Shown: positions 1 to 8,501 of the stretch, in pieces
Numbering within the stretch: position 1 is the first letter of the stretch
Layout of the letters: every line of letters begins with the position of its first letter
Assembly (NCBI GenBank): GCA_002841405.1
Contig: PGZR01000019.1
Span: forward strand, 1 to 52,086
Direction of reading: 5' to 3'
Length of the DNA stretch: 52,086 nucleotides
DNA from: Firmicutes bacterium HGW-Firmicutes-4
GTDB lineage: Bacteria > Bacillota > Clostridia > Eubacteriales > Eubacteriaceae
Notes under the pieces: generated by a model
What the model was told of the DNA's origin: nothing
The model's input: the letters and a program-made list of their open reading frames with translations, nothing else
The model's database searches: none
Program-made: the position numbers and the translations under genes

Positions 1-1
1 C

Positions 2-1099
2 GCCAATTTATTGGGTGGAATCGCCACGATTCTGGCCAAAGAAGCTAGCTTATCGGGGAAACTTAAGGCGGACTATTATGTTTTTGAAACCGATGAGCGC
101 TATCTGCCCTTGATTTATGCCCAATTGCCGGCCGAAAACATGCTGATCACCAATTTACAAAAAGATCAGGTCCAGAGAAATGGGGATCCGGATTTTATTA
201 TCCGTAAATTAAAAGAGGTTGTGAATCCCAGGATGACACTGATCCTCAATAACGAAGAACCGCGATCCCGATTTTTCGAGGAAATCGCCCGTCACTCCAT
301 TTATTATGGGGTTTCCCGTCACGATGAATCATTCATCAAGGGTGCGGATTACCCAACCCAGGCCTGTCCGAAATGCCATCATGATATGAGCTTTGACTAT
401 TACAATGTCGACAGTATCGGTGCTTTTCATTGTGACTTTTGTGGTTTCGCCAGTAAAAAAACACCAGACTATCGGATCACCGATCTGAACTTTAAAGAGC
501 AAACCTTTAAGCTGAAGGATGTGCTCTTCCACATGCCCTATGATTTACCGTTTATGTTTTATAATTATGCGGGTTCGCTGGCTGTGTGCGAAGAAATTTG
601 CGGGATTGCGCCTGCGGCGGCAGCCAAGGCCTTTGAAAATTTCAAAAACATTGGCGGTCGCTTTGAGATCTTGACCTATAAGAATAAAACCATTAAATAC
701 ATGCGGATTAAGCAGGAAAATCCCGATACCCTTCAGAGTGCTTTAAATATTATGGCTTCTGACCCGAGTGAAAAAATGGTGGCGTTGGGTTTGTATGTGG
801 TCAATGACTTCATACCTCATTACATCAACACCTTCTATGCCTTTGACTGTGATTTCAAACCAGTGGTTGAATCAAATGTGGAGCGCTATCTGTGTTTCTC
901 TGAGCATGTTTCCTATGATACCGCCAATCGGCTGATCTATGATGGGGTTGCTAAAGAAGCGATCACGATTATGGACAGCGATGATATAAACGAAATATTC
1001 GCCGAAATTGACAAGGCCGAAACCGATAATATTTATTTGATTACCTGGCTTTCCACCTTTGAAAAGATGAAAAAATTTATTGAAGGAGGACAGAATTAA
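2..1099 (+). CDS. murT: MurT-like Mur ligase subunit (5' end cut by window edge)
   Basis: Partner subunit of a lipid II isoglutaminyl synthase-like complex; in the family MurT binds ATP and lipid II and GatD supplies ammonia. Reading is open from base 2, so the N-terminal P-loop lies outside the window and about 365 residues remain. Counting from the TTG at base 11, a Cys4 zinc ribbon typical of MurT is visible (CPKC near residue 119, CDFC near 142), followed by the C-terminal DUF1727 region. The usual catalytic-Asp segment (NDNYADG...WD) is strongly changed here to a stretch ending in AFDCDF, although an Asp remains. The stop overlaps the next gene's start (TAATG), so the two are translationally coupled. 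Family is clear; whether it still amidates lipid II is doubtful because the partner lacks its catalytic residues. Confidence 0.85.
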   Translation, partial: ANLLGGIATILAKEASLSGKLKADYYVFETDERYLPLIYAQLPAENMLITNLQKDQVQRNGDPDFIIRKLKEVVNPRMTLILNNEEPRSRFFEEIARHSIYYGVSRHDESFIKGADYPTQACPKCHHDMSFDYYNVDSIGAFHCDFCGFASKKTPDYRITDLNFKEQTFKLKDVLFHMPYDLPFMFYNYAGSLAVCEEICGIAPAAAAKAFENFKNIGGRFEILTYKNKTIKYMRIKQENPDTLQSALNIMASDPSEKMVALGLYVVNDFIPHYINTFYAFDCDFKPVVESNVERYLCFSEHVSYDTANRLIYDGVAKEAITIMDSDDINEIFAEIDKAETDNIYLITWLSTFEKMKKFIEGGQN

Positions 1100-1863
1100 T
1101 GGAACAGACCATAAAAGTCGGTTGGCTTTTTAATAATATGTTTAACCTTCATGGCGACCGGGGTAATCTGCTGGCGATCCGGGCCGAAGGAGAACGGCGG
1201 GGCTACCAGGTTGAAGTCGAACAGATTAACCTGGAAACAGCGACCTTTAACCCGAGCGATTTTGATTTTCTATTCTGCCCACCGGGAGAGATTGAACATT
1301 TTGCGGTGGCGGCCGCCTATCTGGAAGCGCATCGCAAAGAACTGATGGATTATATTGAAACTCGGCCGATGCTGGTTACCGGAACATCGGTAGCACTTTT
1401 TGGAGAAACAATCACGCGGGATGATCAGTCCACCATCAGGGGATTGGGCATTATTGAGATAGATACTCGGGAAAATCATGCCGTTTATGGCGACGATCTA
1501 TATTATAGCTGTCAATACAATGGCAAAGAAATGGAAATCGTTGGCAGTCAAATTCAAATGATCGATCTGGATATCAAAGAAGAGTCGCCATTTGGTCGGT
1601 TGAAATATGGCTACGGTAATAACGGCGAGACTCGATTTGAAGGTGTTATCAGCGGTAAAGGTATTTTTACCAGTACCCTGGGCCCGGTGCTGGTTTGCAA
1701 CCCCTGGCTCACTGAAGAAATCATCAATTTAATTGAATCCAATAAGAACTGGCCGGTTTGGGAAGACCATCGGGATAATACGCTGGAGCTGGAGTCCTTA
1801 AAATCCAAGATCGTCCACATTGAAAAAAAAGAAACGCGGTTGAAGGACATCACAGTACGCTAG
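1099..1863 (+). CDS. gatD: GatD-like class I glutamine amidotransferase, catalytic residues missing
   Basis: 254 residues, normal length for GatD (CobB/CobQ-type amidotransferase that feeds ammonia to MurT). The N-terminal NIYGDRGN-type motif is present (LHGDRGN, 17-23) and so is the YGYGNNGE segment (170-177). At the nucleophile elbow, where GatD has AICGGYQLLG, this protein reads VTGTSVALFG (93-102), so Gly95 stands where the catalytic Cys should be. At the catalytic His (YLHGPLL) it reads STLGPVL, with Leu194 in place of His. The GGGQD motif is also replaced by PPGEI. Start ATG follows AAGGAGGA at 1084-1091. The fold is clear; glutaminase activity is not expected. It could use free ammonia, be structural, or have a new role. 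Confidence 0.85.
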   Translation: MEQTIKVGWLFNNMFNLHGDRGNLLAIRAEGERRGYQVEVEQINLETATFNPSDFDFLFCPPGEIEHFAVAAAYLEAHRKELMDYIETRPMLVTGTSVALFGETITRDDQSTIRGLGIIEIDTRENHAVYGDDLYYSCQYNGKEMEIVGSQIQMIDLDIKEESPFGRLKYGYGNNGETRFEGVISGKGIFTSTLGPVLVCNPWLTEEIINLIESNKNWPVWEDHRDNTLELESLKSKIVHIEKKETRLKDITVR

Positions 1864-1949
1864 CATAAATACGACTAAGAACTTGAATCAAGTATTTAAC
1901 CGAGGCATTTAACTTGGAATTAAAATTAAATTCAGAGAAAGAAATAAAC

Positions 1950-2993
1950 GTGAAAAAGAAAAAAGTGATTATTGGATTGAGCGGTGGCATCGACAGTGCT
2001 GCATCTGCTTATCTGTTAAAAAATGAAGGTTACGAGGTAATTGGCGTAACCTTTAATTTTTTAGATGCTGAAAATACCATTAACGCGGCCGGACTGGTGG
2101 CGGAAAAACTGAAAATTGAACACCATGTGCTGGCGGTCCAAAAACAGTTTAAGGAAAAAGTTGTTGATCCGTTTATAGCCGGCTACCAGCAGGGGGAAAC
2201 ACCCAACCCCTGTATGCTCTGCAATCAGAACATGAAATTTAAACTGCTGGGGGAATTTGCCGCGGCTAATGGTGATGCCATGATTGCCACCGGACATTAT
2301 GCCGAAATCCGCAAGTATAAAAATGAGTATCAGCTTTGGGCCAGTCCCAACCCGAATAAGGATCAGTCATATTTTTTATATCATTTGGATCAGGAACGGC
2401 TGGGGCGCTTATTGTTTCCGCTGAATCGTTTTGAGTCCAAAGCCGCAGTACGCGAAATAATCCTCGACTTACTGCCGGAGCTTTCCCGGGGTAAAGAAAG
2501 CCAGGGGATTTGTTTTATCCCGAAGAAGGGTCATGGTCTATTTCTTAAAGACGCAGTATTTGGAAATAACCCCACCGCCCCCGGTAATTTTGTCGATATC
2601 ACTGGAAAAATACTGGGCCGACACCCGGGAATTCATCAGTTTACCCTCGGTCAAACCCGGGGTTTAGGCATAAACAGCGATCAACGGCTGGCGGTGGTTG
2701 AGGTGATTCCCGCCACCAATACCGTGGTGCTGGATGAAGAACAGGCTTTGTATCAGAGTTGCATTTTTGTCGATGAGCTGATCATTCAGTCGCCAAAGGG
2801 TCTGCCAGAAACAGGTTTTACCTTTAAAACCTGCCGCTGGGGTCACGAATATGAAGGCCGCATCGAACGAATTTCCCGGACTCAGGCCATCGTCCACAGC
2901 CATGTTCCGGTCCGGGCCCCGGCCCTGGGTCAGGCCCTGGTTTTTTATCAGGGCCGTCAGGTTCTTGGCGGCGGAATCATAAAACGGTTTTAA
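1950..2993 (+). CDS. mnmA: tRNA-uridine 2-sulfurtransferase MnmA
   Basis: Cytosolic enzyme that thiolates U34 of tRNA(Glu/Gln/Lys) using persulfide sulfur. Motifs in order: PP-loop SGGIDS, TPNPCMLCN with the first catalytic Cys, GHYA, NKDQSYFL, ESQGICFIP with the second catalytic Cys, and the C-terminal GQTRGLGI and GQALVFY segments. About 347 residues from the GTG at 1950, the family's usual length. An upstream in-frame TTG at 1914 would add 12 residues; 1950 is preferred because a purine-rich stretch (AGAGAAAG) precedes it at good spacing. The region after the PP-loop (LDAENTINAAGLVAEKL) is compressed relative to many MnmA proteins, so this may be a second paralogue. It follows gatD by about 90 bases. 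Confidence 0.88.
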   Translation: MKKKKVIIGLSGGIDSAASAYLLKNEGYEVIGVTFNFLDAENTINAAGLVAEKLKIEHHVLAVQKQFKEKVVDPFIAGYQQGETPNPCMLCNQNMKFKLLGEFAAANGDAMIATGHYAEIRKYKNEYQLWASPNPNKDQSYFLYHLDQERLGRLLFPLNRFESKAAVREIILDLLPELSRGKESQGICFIPKKGHGLFLKDAVFGNNPTAPGNFVDITGKILGRHPGIHQFTLGQTRGLGINSDQRLAVVEVIPATNTVVLDEEQALYQSCIFVDELIIQSPKGLPETGFTFKTCRWGHEYEGRIERISRTQAIVHSHVPVRAPALGQALVFYQGRQVLGGGIIKRF

Positions 2994-3010
2994 TTCCAGT
3001 GACCCTGAGG

Positions 3011-3016
3011 TATAAT
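3011..3016 (+). promoter_or_regulatory. Possible -10 element upstream of glmM
   Basis: TATAAT directly after the mnmA stop codon. The -35 side (TTTTAA at 17 bp spacing) is weak. A start here would give glmM a leader of about 170 nt in which no known element was recognised. Confidence 0.4.
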
Positions 3017-3194
3017 AGAAAAGATTAGGAAGAATTAATCGCCTAACCACTCGAAAAGATTAACAAATGATGGGAAATGTCGATAAAAGTAAGGATAATG
3101 TCATGTTTGAAGTGAGTTGACGTGAACAGCAGGTTGCAGAAACAGCGGGTTATCTTTTGGTAAACAAGTAGACAAACTAAGGAGTTTTATATAG

Positions 3195-4565
3195 ATGGGA
3201 AAATTATTTGGTACCGACGGAGTACGTGGTGTATATGAAAAAGAACTGACCCTGGAGTTGGCCTATGGTTTAGGCCAGGCCGGGGCCAGTGTCTTGGGAA
3301 TAAACGCCCACCGCCCCAAAATTGTGATTGGTATGGATACCCGGGCGTCCGGCAAAGCATTGGAACAGGCCCTGGCCAAGGGCATTGTGTCTGTCGGTGG
3401 CCAGGTGGTTCTGGTTGGAGTTCTGCCAACCCCGGCGATTGCGGTGATTACCAGAGCGTTAAAGGCAGATGCTGGCGTGGTTATTTCAGCCTCCCATAAT
3501 CCCTATGAATTTAATGGAATCAAATTTTTCAATGCTCAGGGTTTTAAGCTGCCTGACGCGGTGGAAAATGAAATTGAATCCATTATTCTGGAAAAACAGG
3601 AAGTGGTATTAAAAGACGGCGGTAGTATCAGTCAACTGGAAAAATCGGAAGCCTTTTATCTGGATCACATCAAACAGGCGGTAAAAGGAGATTTTAGCGG
3701 ACTTAAGGTGGTAATGGACTGTGCTCACGGAGCAGCTTATGCCATTGCTCCGGCGTTCTTCCGTAGCCTGGGTGCCGAAGTGGTGGTGATTGGTGACAAC
3801 CCCGACGGCAAGAATATCAATGCCGGCTGCGGATCCACTCATTTGCAGCCCTTGCAGCGCCGGGTAGTGGCAGAAAAAGCTGATATCGGGATTGCCTTTG
3901 ACGGCGATGCCGATCGTTGTCTGGCTGTGGATAATGAAGGTGGGATTATCGATGGCGATAAGATTATGAACCTCATCGGCGGGGCCATGAAGGCCGATAA
4001 TACCCTGAAAAAGGACACCGTCGTGGTCACCGTGATGAGCAATATCGGACTGGATTTAGCCTTAAAAACGGCCGGTTGCAAAACCATTAAAACCGACGTG
4101 GGCGACCGTTATGTTTTAGAGGCGATGATTGCCGGGGACTATAATCTGGGCGGCGAACAGTCCGGTCATCTGATTTTGCTGGATCATAATACCACCGGCG
4201 ATGGCATGCTAACCGCTCTGATTCTTCTGGAATTGTTGAAACTGGATGGTCGGGATTCAAAAAGCCTGGGCGATTTAATGACAGTATACCCCCAGATTCT
4301 GGTTAATGCCAAAGTTGAGAATGGTCGCAAACAGGATTATCTGAAAGATGATCAGATTCAAAAGAAGATTCAGGAAGTTGAGGCTCATTTTCAGGGCCAG
4401 GGACGGGTGCTGATTCGACCGTCTGGAACCGAACCGCTGGTGCGGGTGATGATTGAAGGCAAGGATCAAAATGAATTGACCAGTATCGCTAAAGAACTGG
4501 CTCTTTTCATTGAAGATCGTTTAAGTAGTTCTGGGCCATCAGTCAGACAGGTCGTGCTGGTTTAA
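3195..4565 (+). CDS. glmM: Phosphoglucosamine mutase GlmM
   Basis: Converts glucosamine-6-phosphate to glucosamine-1-phosphate for UDP-GlcNAc and cell-wall synthesis. Motifs: N-terminal FGTDGVRG, phosphorylated active-site serine in SASHNP (Ser100), metal-binding DGDADR, sugar-binding GGEQSGH and C-terminal phosphate-binding RPSGTEP. 456 residues, slightly longer than the usual ~448 because of a short C-terminal tail. Start ATG has AAGGAG upstream. It sits just before glmS, so the two enzymes of the GlcN-1-P branch are neighbours, but a terminator separates them and glmS has its own ribozyme control. Confidence 0.95.
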   Translation: MGKLFGTDGVRGVYEKELTLELAYGLGQAGASVLGINAHRPKIVIGMDTRASGKALEQALAKGIVSVGGQVVLVGVLPTPAIAVITRALKADAGVVISASHNPYEFNGIKFFNAQGFKLPDAVENEIESIILEKQEVVLKDGGSISQLEKSEAFYLDHIKQAVKGDFSGLKVVMDCAHGAAYAIAPAFFRSLGAEVVVIGDNPDGKNINAGCGSTHLQPLQRRVVAEKADIGIAFDGDADRCLAVDNEGGIIDGDKIMNLIGGAMKADNTLKKDTVVVTVMSNIGLDLALKTAGCKTIKTDVGDRYVLEAMIAGDYNLGGEQSGHLILLDHNTTGDGMLTALILLELLKLDGRDSKSLGDLMTVYPQILVNAKVENGRKQDYLKDDQIQKKIQEVEAHFQGQGRVLIRPSGTEPLVRVMIEGKDQNELTSIAKELALFIEDRLSSSGPSVRQVVLV

Positions 4566-4606
4566 TCGGTATAAACAAGTACTGAAACATTAATAACTTA
4601 TTAAGA

Positions 4607-4632
4607 AATGAGGGGCATACCCTCTTTTTTTT
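4607..4632 (+). terminator. Rho-independent terminator after glmM
   Basis: Stem GAGGG / CCCTC with loop GCATA (4610-4624), flanked by an A-run and followed by eight Ts. Confidence 0.85.
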
Positions 4633-4659
4633 GCGTTCAAAGGTCGTTTATGATAAAAT
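4631..4659 (+). promoter_or_regulatory. Probable glmS promoter
   Basis: TTGCGT (4631-4636), 17 bp, TAAAAT (4654-4659). It lies between the glmM terminator and the glmS ribozyme, where a promoter is needed. Confidence 0.5.
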
Positions 4660-4745
4660 AACCCCGCTAGAACAGTTTAGCTAGATTATTTCAGCATGTA
4701 TTTGGGTAAAAAAAGACCATGGACCAAAACCAAAGACAGCAAAGA

Positions 4746-4874
4746 AGCGCCAGAACTCAAGTGAGGTCCACACATAATTGAGTTGACGAGGTCAGGGAGT
4801 ATCGAAATTTCGGCGGATGCCCTGGAGAATTGTCATGAAAAACTGAAAAGTGATTTTCAGGACAGAGATGACAT
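4746..4874 (+). ncRNA. glmS ribozyme (glucosamine-6-phosphate riboswitch)
   Basis: Self-cleaving leader RNA that cuts itself when it binds GlcN6P and so lowers glmS expression. The conserved parts are readable in order: AGCGCCAGAACT at 4746-4757 (cleavage expected between A4746 and G4747), GTTGACGAGG at 4782-4791, then ATCGAAATTTCGGCGGATGCC at 4801-4821. P3 is formed by TGTCAT (4831-4836) with ATGACA (4868-4873), enclosing a P4-like hairpin CTGAAAA / TTTTCAG (4843-4860). It ends about 25 nt before the glmS ATG, the expected placement in Firmicutes. Confidence 0.96.
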
Positions 4875-4898
4875 AAAAAAAGAATAACAGGTGAAAAA

Positions 4899-6722
4899 AT
4901 GTGTGGAATTGTAGGTTATATCGGCGGTAAACAGGCTCAGGAAGTGTTGATTAGCGGTCTTTCCCGGTTGGAGTATCGGGGTTACGACTCGGCTGGAATT
5001 GCGACTCTGGAAAATGAAGTGATCCGGGTGGAAAAGAAAAAGGGGCGGCTTATAAATCTGGAAGATGTTCTGGAAAAAACACCTCTTTCTGGTCAGGTCG
5101 GCATAGGTCACACCCGTTGGGCAACCCATGGGGTTCCTTCCGATGCCAATGCCCATCCGCATTGCAGTGTCAATAAAGAAATATCGGTGGTCCATAACGG
5201 GATCATTGAAAACTATATGAGTTTGAAAGATGAGTTGCAGGCTATGGGTCATGTTTTCATTTCCGATACTGATACGGAAGTGATTGCTCATTTGCTTAAT
5301 GAGCTTTATAACGGCGATCTGGTTCAAACCATTCGGATTGCTCTGAAGCGCATGAAGGGTTCCTATGCTTTGGCCGTTCTTTGTGCCAATGAACCGGATA
5401 AAATTGTGGCCGTCCGTAAAGACAGCCCTTTGATTGTTGGTTTGGGAGATGGTGAAAACTTTATCGCTTCGGATATTCCGGCGATTCTAAACTATACCCG
5501 GGAAGTTTATCTGCTGGATAACGGCGAAATGGCAGTGCTGACAACTGACGCGATCGCGGTCATGAACAGCGCTGGCGAAGTCATCGAAAAAGAAATCTTT
5601 GTCGTCGATTGGGATCCCGGTGATGCTGAAAAAGGCGGCTATGATCATTTTATGATGAAAGAAATGGTGGAACAGCCCAAGGCGATGATGGAAGCATTAA
5701 TGGGCCGTTGCTGTGACAATGGTGCTGCCTTTACCGGACTGAAGCTGGATGCCGAGATGATGAAACATATCAACCGGATTCAGATCGTGGCCTGTGGAAC
5801 GGCTTACCATGCCGGGATGGTAGGAAAATATTATTTTGAAAAATTCGCCCGGATCAGCGTAGAAACCGAAGCAGCGTCAGAATACCGCTATAAAAATCCG
5901 ATTGTTGATAAGAATACCCTGCTGATTGTCATCAGTCAATCCGGAGAAACCGCCGATACCCTGGCGGCGATCCGTTTGGCTAAAGAACGGGGGGCCTGGG
6001 TTTTGGCAGTGACCAACGTGGTTGGCAGTTCGATTGCTCGGGAAGCGGATGATGTTATTTATACCAATGCCGGACCGGAAATCGCTGTGGCATCGACCAA
6101 GGCTTATGTCACCCAGGTGGGTTGTATGATGCTGTTGGCTTCATTTTTGGGAAATCTCAATGGGAAAATGACAAAAGCAGAGGCCGCCCGGATTTGTCAT
6201 GGTCTGATGATGACCCCGGGACTCATCGAAAAAGCGCTGGAAACTCAGGACGTGATTAAAGAATTTGCTGACAAAAATCATAAAATCCATGACCTTTTCT
6301 ACATCGGCAGAGGGGTGGACTTATACACCAGCATGGAAGGTTCGCTAAAACTCAAGGAGATTTCTTATATCCATTCCGAGGCTTACGCGGCCGGAGAACT
6401 GAAGCACGGCCCGATCGCCCTGATCGAGGATGGTACCATTGTAGTGGCTGTCTGTACTCAGGAAAATGTGTTCGAAAAAATGCTCAGCAATATCAAAGAA
6501 GTGAAGGCTCGCGGCGCCCACGTATTGGCGATTGTCCAGGCTGGTCACGAAGATATTGCCTCGGAGGTAGATGAGGTGTGGGTGATTCCTCAGATGGACG
6601 ATGACATCACCGCCATTCCCACCATTGTTTATCTACAGCTGTTGGCTTATTATCTGGCCGTTGCCAGAGGCTGTGATGTCGATAAGCCGAAAAATCTAGC
6701 TAAGAGTGTGACGGTGGAGTAA
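4899..6722 (+). CDS. glmS: Glutamine-fructose-6-phosphate aminotransferase GlmS
   Basis: Makes glucosamine-6-phosphate from fructose-6-phosphate and glutamine, the entry step to amino sugars. N-terminal class II glutaminase domain begins MCGIVGYIGG with the catalytic Cys2; the HTRWATHG segment follows; two SIS sugar-isomerase domains fill the C-terminal half (SQSGETADT and the SEAYAAGELKHGP segment), ending in AKSVTVE as usual. 607 residues, normal length. The start follows a modest site (ACAGGTG), and the transcript is controlled by the glmS ribozyme just upstream. Confidence 0.97.
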   Translation: MCGIVGYIGGKQAQEVLISGLSRLEYRGYDSAGIATLENEVIRVEKKKGRLINLEDVLEKTPLSGQVGIGHTRWATHGVPSDANAHPHCSVNKEISVVHNGIIENYMSLKDELQAMGHVFISDTDTEVIAHLLNELYNGDLVQTIRIALKRMKGSYALAVLCANEPDKIVAVRKDSPLIVGLGDGENFIASDIPAILNYTREVYLLDNGEMAVLTTDAIAVMNSAGEVIEKEIFVVDWDPGDAEKGGYDHFMMKEMVEQPKAMMEALMGRCCDNGAAFTGLKLDAEMMKHINRIQIVACGTAYHAGMVGKYYFEKFARISVETEAASEYRYKNPIVDKNTLLIVISQSGETADTLAAIRLAKERGAWVLAVTNVVGSSIAREADDVIYTNAGPEIAVASTKAYVTQVGCMMLLASFLGNLNGKMTKAEAARICHGLMMTPGLIEKALETQDVIKEFADKNHKIHDLFYIGRGVDLYTSMEGSLKLKEISYIHSEAYAAGELKHGPIALIEDGTIVVAVCTQENVFEKMLSNIKEVKARGAHVLAIVQAGHEDIASEVDEVWVIPQMDDDITAIPTIVYLQLLAYYLAVARGCDVDKPKNLAKSVTVE

Positions 6723-6847
6723 GCAGGCGTTAAAAAAAAGATGCGAATAGGGAACGATACTGACAGATCGGATTGAGTAATCATCCGAAAAAAACAGAAA
6801 TTACGAAAGAAAAAACAATAAATTCAATTCGCATCCAAAAACAAGCC

Positions 6848-6876
6848 TTGCATGTTATTGAAATTTAGATTATAAT
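6848..6876 (+). promoter_or_regulatory. Promoter of the helicase leader
   Basis: TTGCAT (6848-6853), 17 bp, TATAAT (6871-6876). Start of transcription expected near 6883. A 9-bp inverted repeat (GATGCGAAT at 6740-6748, ATTCGCATC at 6827-6835) lies upstream; its role is unknown. Confidence 0.75.
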
Positions 6877-6895
6877 TAAATGTCAAGTGATAAAC

Positions 6896-6936
6896 AAGCT
6901 GTATCTTCTGAGAATTCCCAGTGGATACAGCTTTTT
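6896..6936 (+). terminator. Leader terminator / possible attenuator before dbpA
   Basis: 10-bp perfect stem AAGCTGTATC (6896-6905) with GATACAGCTT (6924-6933) followed by a T-run. It lies about 13 nt after the expected start and 45 nt before the helicase GTG, so most transcripts from the promoter at 6848 should end here unless read-through is allowed. Confidence 0.75.
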
Positions 6937-6980
6937 AAATGGATTAAAATAAGTTTATAATAAAAAGAAAGCAGAAAAAA

Positions 6981-8471
6981 GTGATAAATAAAAAGTTTGA
7001 CCAGTATCAACTCAGCGATGAGCTTCTAAAAGCCATCGAAAAACTAAATTTTGTAAACCCGACCAAGGTTCAAGAAGCCGTGATTCCCATTGCTTTGGAG
7101 AAAAAGGATATTCTCTGTAAGGCCCAAACCGGTAGCGGTAAAACGGCGGCCTTCGGGATTCCGATCTGTGAGCTGCTGGACTGGGAAGAGAACAAACCTC
7201 AGGCCCTGGTGCTAACCCCGACCCGGGAACTGGCGCTGCAGGTCCACGAAGATATTTTTAATATCGGCCGTTTCAAGCGGGTCAAGGTATCAGCCCTTTA
7301 TGGAAAATCACCGATCCGCCGGCAGGAAAAAGAGCTGAAACAGAAAACCCATGTGGTGGTGGGAACCCCAGGCCGGGTTATGGATCATATTGAACGGGGA
7401 ACCTTTATTACCGATGAGATCCGTTTTCTGGTCATCGATGAGGCCGACGAGATGCTGAATATGGGTTTTATCGATCAGGTTGAGGAAATCATCAATGAGA
7501 TGCCCAAAAATCGGGTCACGATGTTGTTTTCGGCGACGCTGGAAAATGAAATTCAGCGGCTGTCAAAAAAATACATGAACGATCCCCAGATCATTGAGAT
7601 TGAAGCCGAGGCCAAACGAACGGATGCCATTGAACAATTTGTTTATAAAACCGGCCATGACGATAAACTGGATGTGTTAAAGGATGTGCTGGTAGTGGAA
7701 AACCCCGACAGCTGCATTATATTTTGCAACACCCAGGAAATGGTCAATGCCATTTATAATCTGCTGGGCAAGGATAATAAAGCCTGTGAAAAGATTCACG
7801 GCGGTATGGAACAGGATGACCGCACCCTGGTTATGCAACGTTTTAAAAAGGGCGCCTTCCGCTATCTGATTGCCACCGATGTGGCGGCTCGGGGGATTGA
7901 TGTTCATGAGATTTCACTGGTCATCAATTTTGATGTCCCCTGGGAAAAGGAAACCTATGTCCATCGCATCGGCCGGACCGGTCGTCGGGGCACTACTGGT
8001 AAAGCGATTACCCTGGTTTCGGCAAAAGAAGGCCGCTTGTTTAGAGATATTGAGAATTATACTGATAAAGAGATTATTGAAAAAGAGTGTCCCACACTTT
8101 CTACAGTTCATTCGCTAAAAGCGGCCTTTATCGAAAAGCTGCAGGAGAAACCAGAGGAGAAGCTGGACAAAGCTCATGACCTAACCCGGGAAATTACCAA
8201 GATCCATATCAATGCCGGCAAAAAGACAAAAATGCGACCAGTGGATATTGTCGGGACGCTGTGTAATCTGGAGGGAATGACCGCCGCGGATATCGGCGTG
8301 ATCACGATCCTGGATGTCTCCACCTTTGTGGAAATACTCAATAACAAAGGCCCCCAGGTGCTAAAAGAGTTGCAAACCCGAAACATCAAGGGACGCCCCA
8401 GAAAGGTAACCCTGGCTGAGGATAAGCCGGTTACCATTGCCCGAAAAAAACCGATTCGTCGATTCTATTGA
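6981..8471 (+). CDS. dbpA: DEAD-box ATP-dependent RNA helicase, DbpA/YxiN type
   Basis: Cytosolic RNA helicase. Motifs in order: Q motif with PTKVQ, Walker A AQTGSGKT, PTRELA, TPGRVMDH, DEADEML, SAT, IIFCNT, ARGIDVHE, HRIGRTGRRG. The C-terminal 80 residues (MRPVDIVGTLCNLEGM..ADIGVITILDVSTFVEI) are the DbpA/CsdA RNA-binding RRM-like domain, which in DbpA/YxiN recognises hairpin 92 of 23S rRNA; a role in large-subunit assembly is therefore likely. 496 residues, close to YxiN. GTG start at 6981 with a purine-rich site (AAAGAAAG) upstream. Its leader ends in a terminator, suggesting attenuation. Confidence 0.92.
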   Translation: MINKKFDQYQLSDELLKAIEKLNFVNPTKVQEAVIPIALEKKDILCKAQTGSGKTAAFGIPICELLDWEENKPQALVLTPTRELALQVHEDIFNIGRFKRVKVSALYGKSPIRRQEKELKQKTHVVVGTPGRVMDHIERGTFITDEIRFLVIDEADEMLNMGFIDQVEEIINEMPKNRVTMLFSATLENEIQRLSKKYMNDPQIIEIEAEAKRTDAIEQFVYKTGHDDKLDVLKDVLVVENPDSCIIFCNTQEMVNAIYNLLGKDNKACEKIHGGMEQDDRTLVMQRFKKGAFRYLIATDVAARGIDVHEISLVINFDVPWEKETYVHRIGRTGRRGTTGKAITLVSAKEGRLFRDIENYTDKEIIEKECPTLSTVHSLKAAFIEKLQEKPEEKLDKAHDLTREITKIHINAGKKTKMRPVDIVGTLCNLEGMTAADIGVITILDVSTFVEILNNKGPQVLKELQTRNIKGRPRKVTLAEDKPVTIARKKPIRRFY

Positions 8472-8501
8472 TAAAAATTTAGTGCTTAACGTGAGGTGTC
8501 T

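Noticed and set aside
2664..3050. Minus-strand frame of 128 codons opposite mnmA
   Set aside because: Shadow of the real gene; no ribosome site, no recognisable domain.
3067..3120. 17-codon leader peptide before glmM
   Set aside because: No ribosome site and no regulatory hairpin linked to it.
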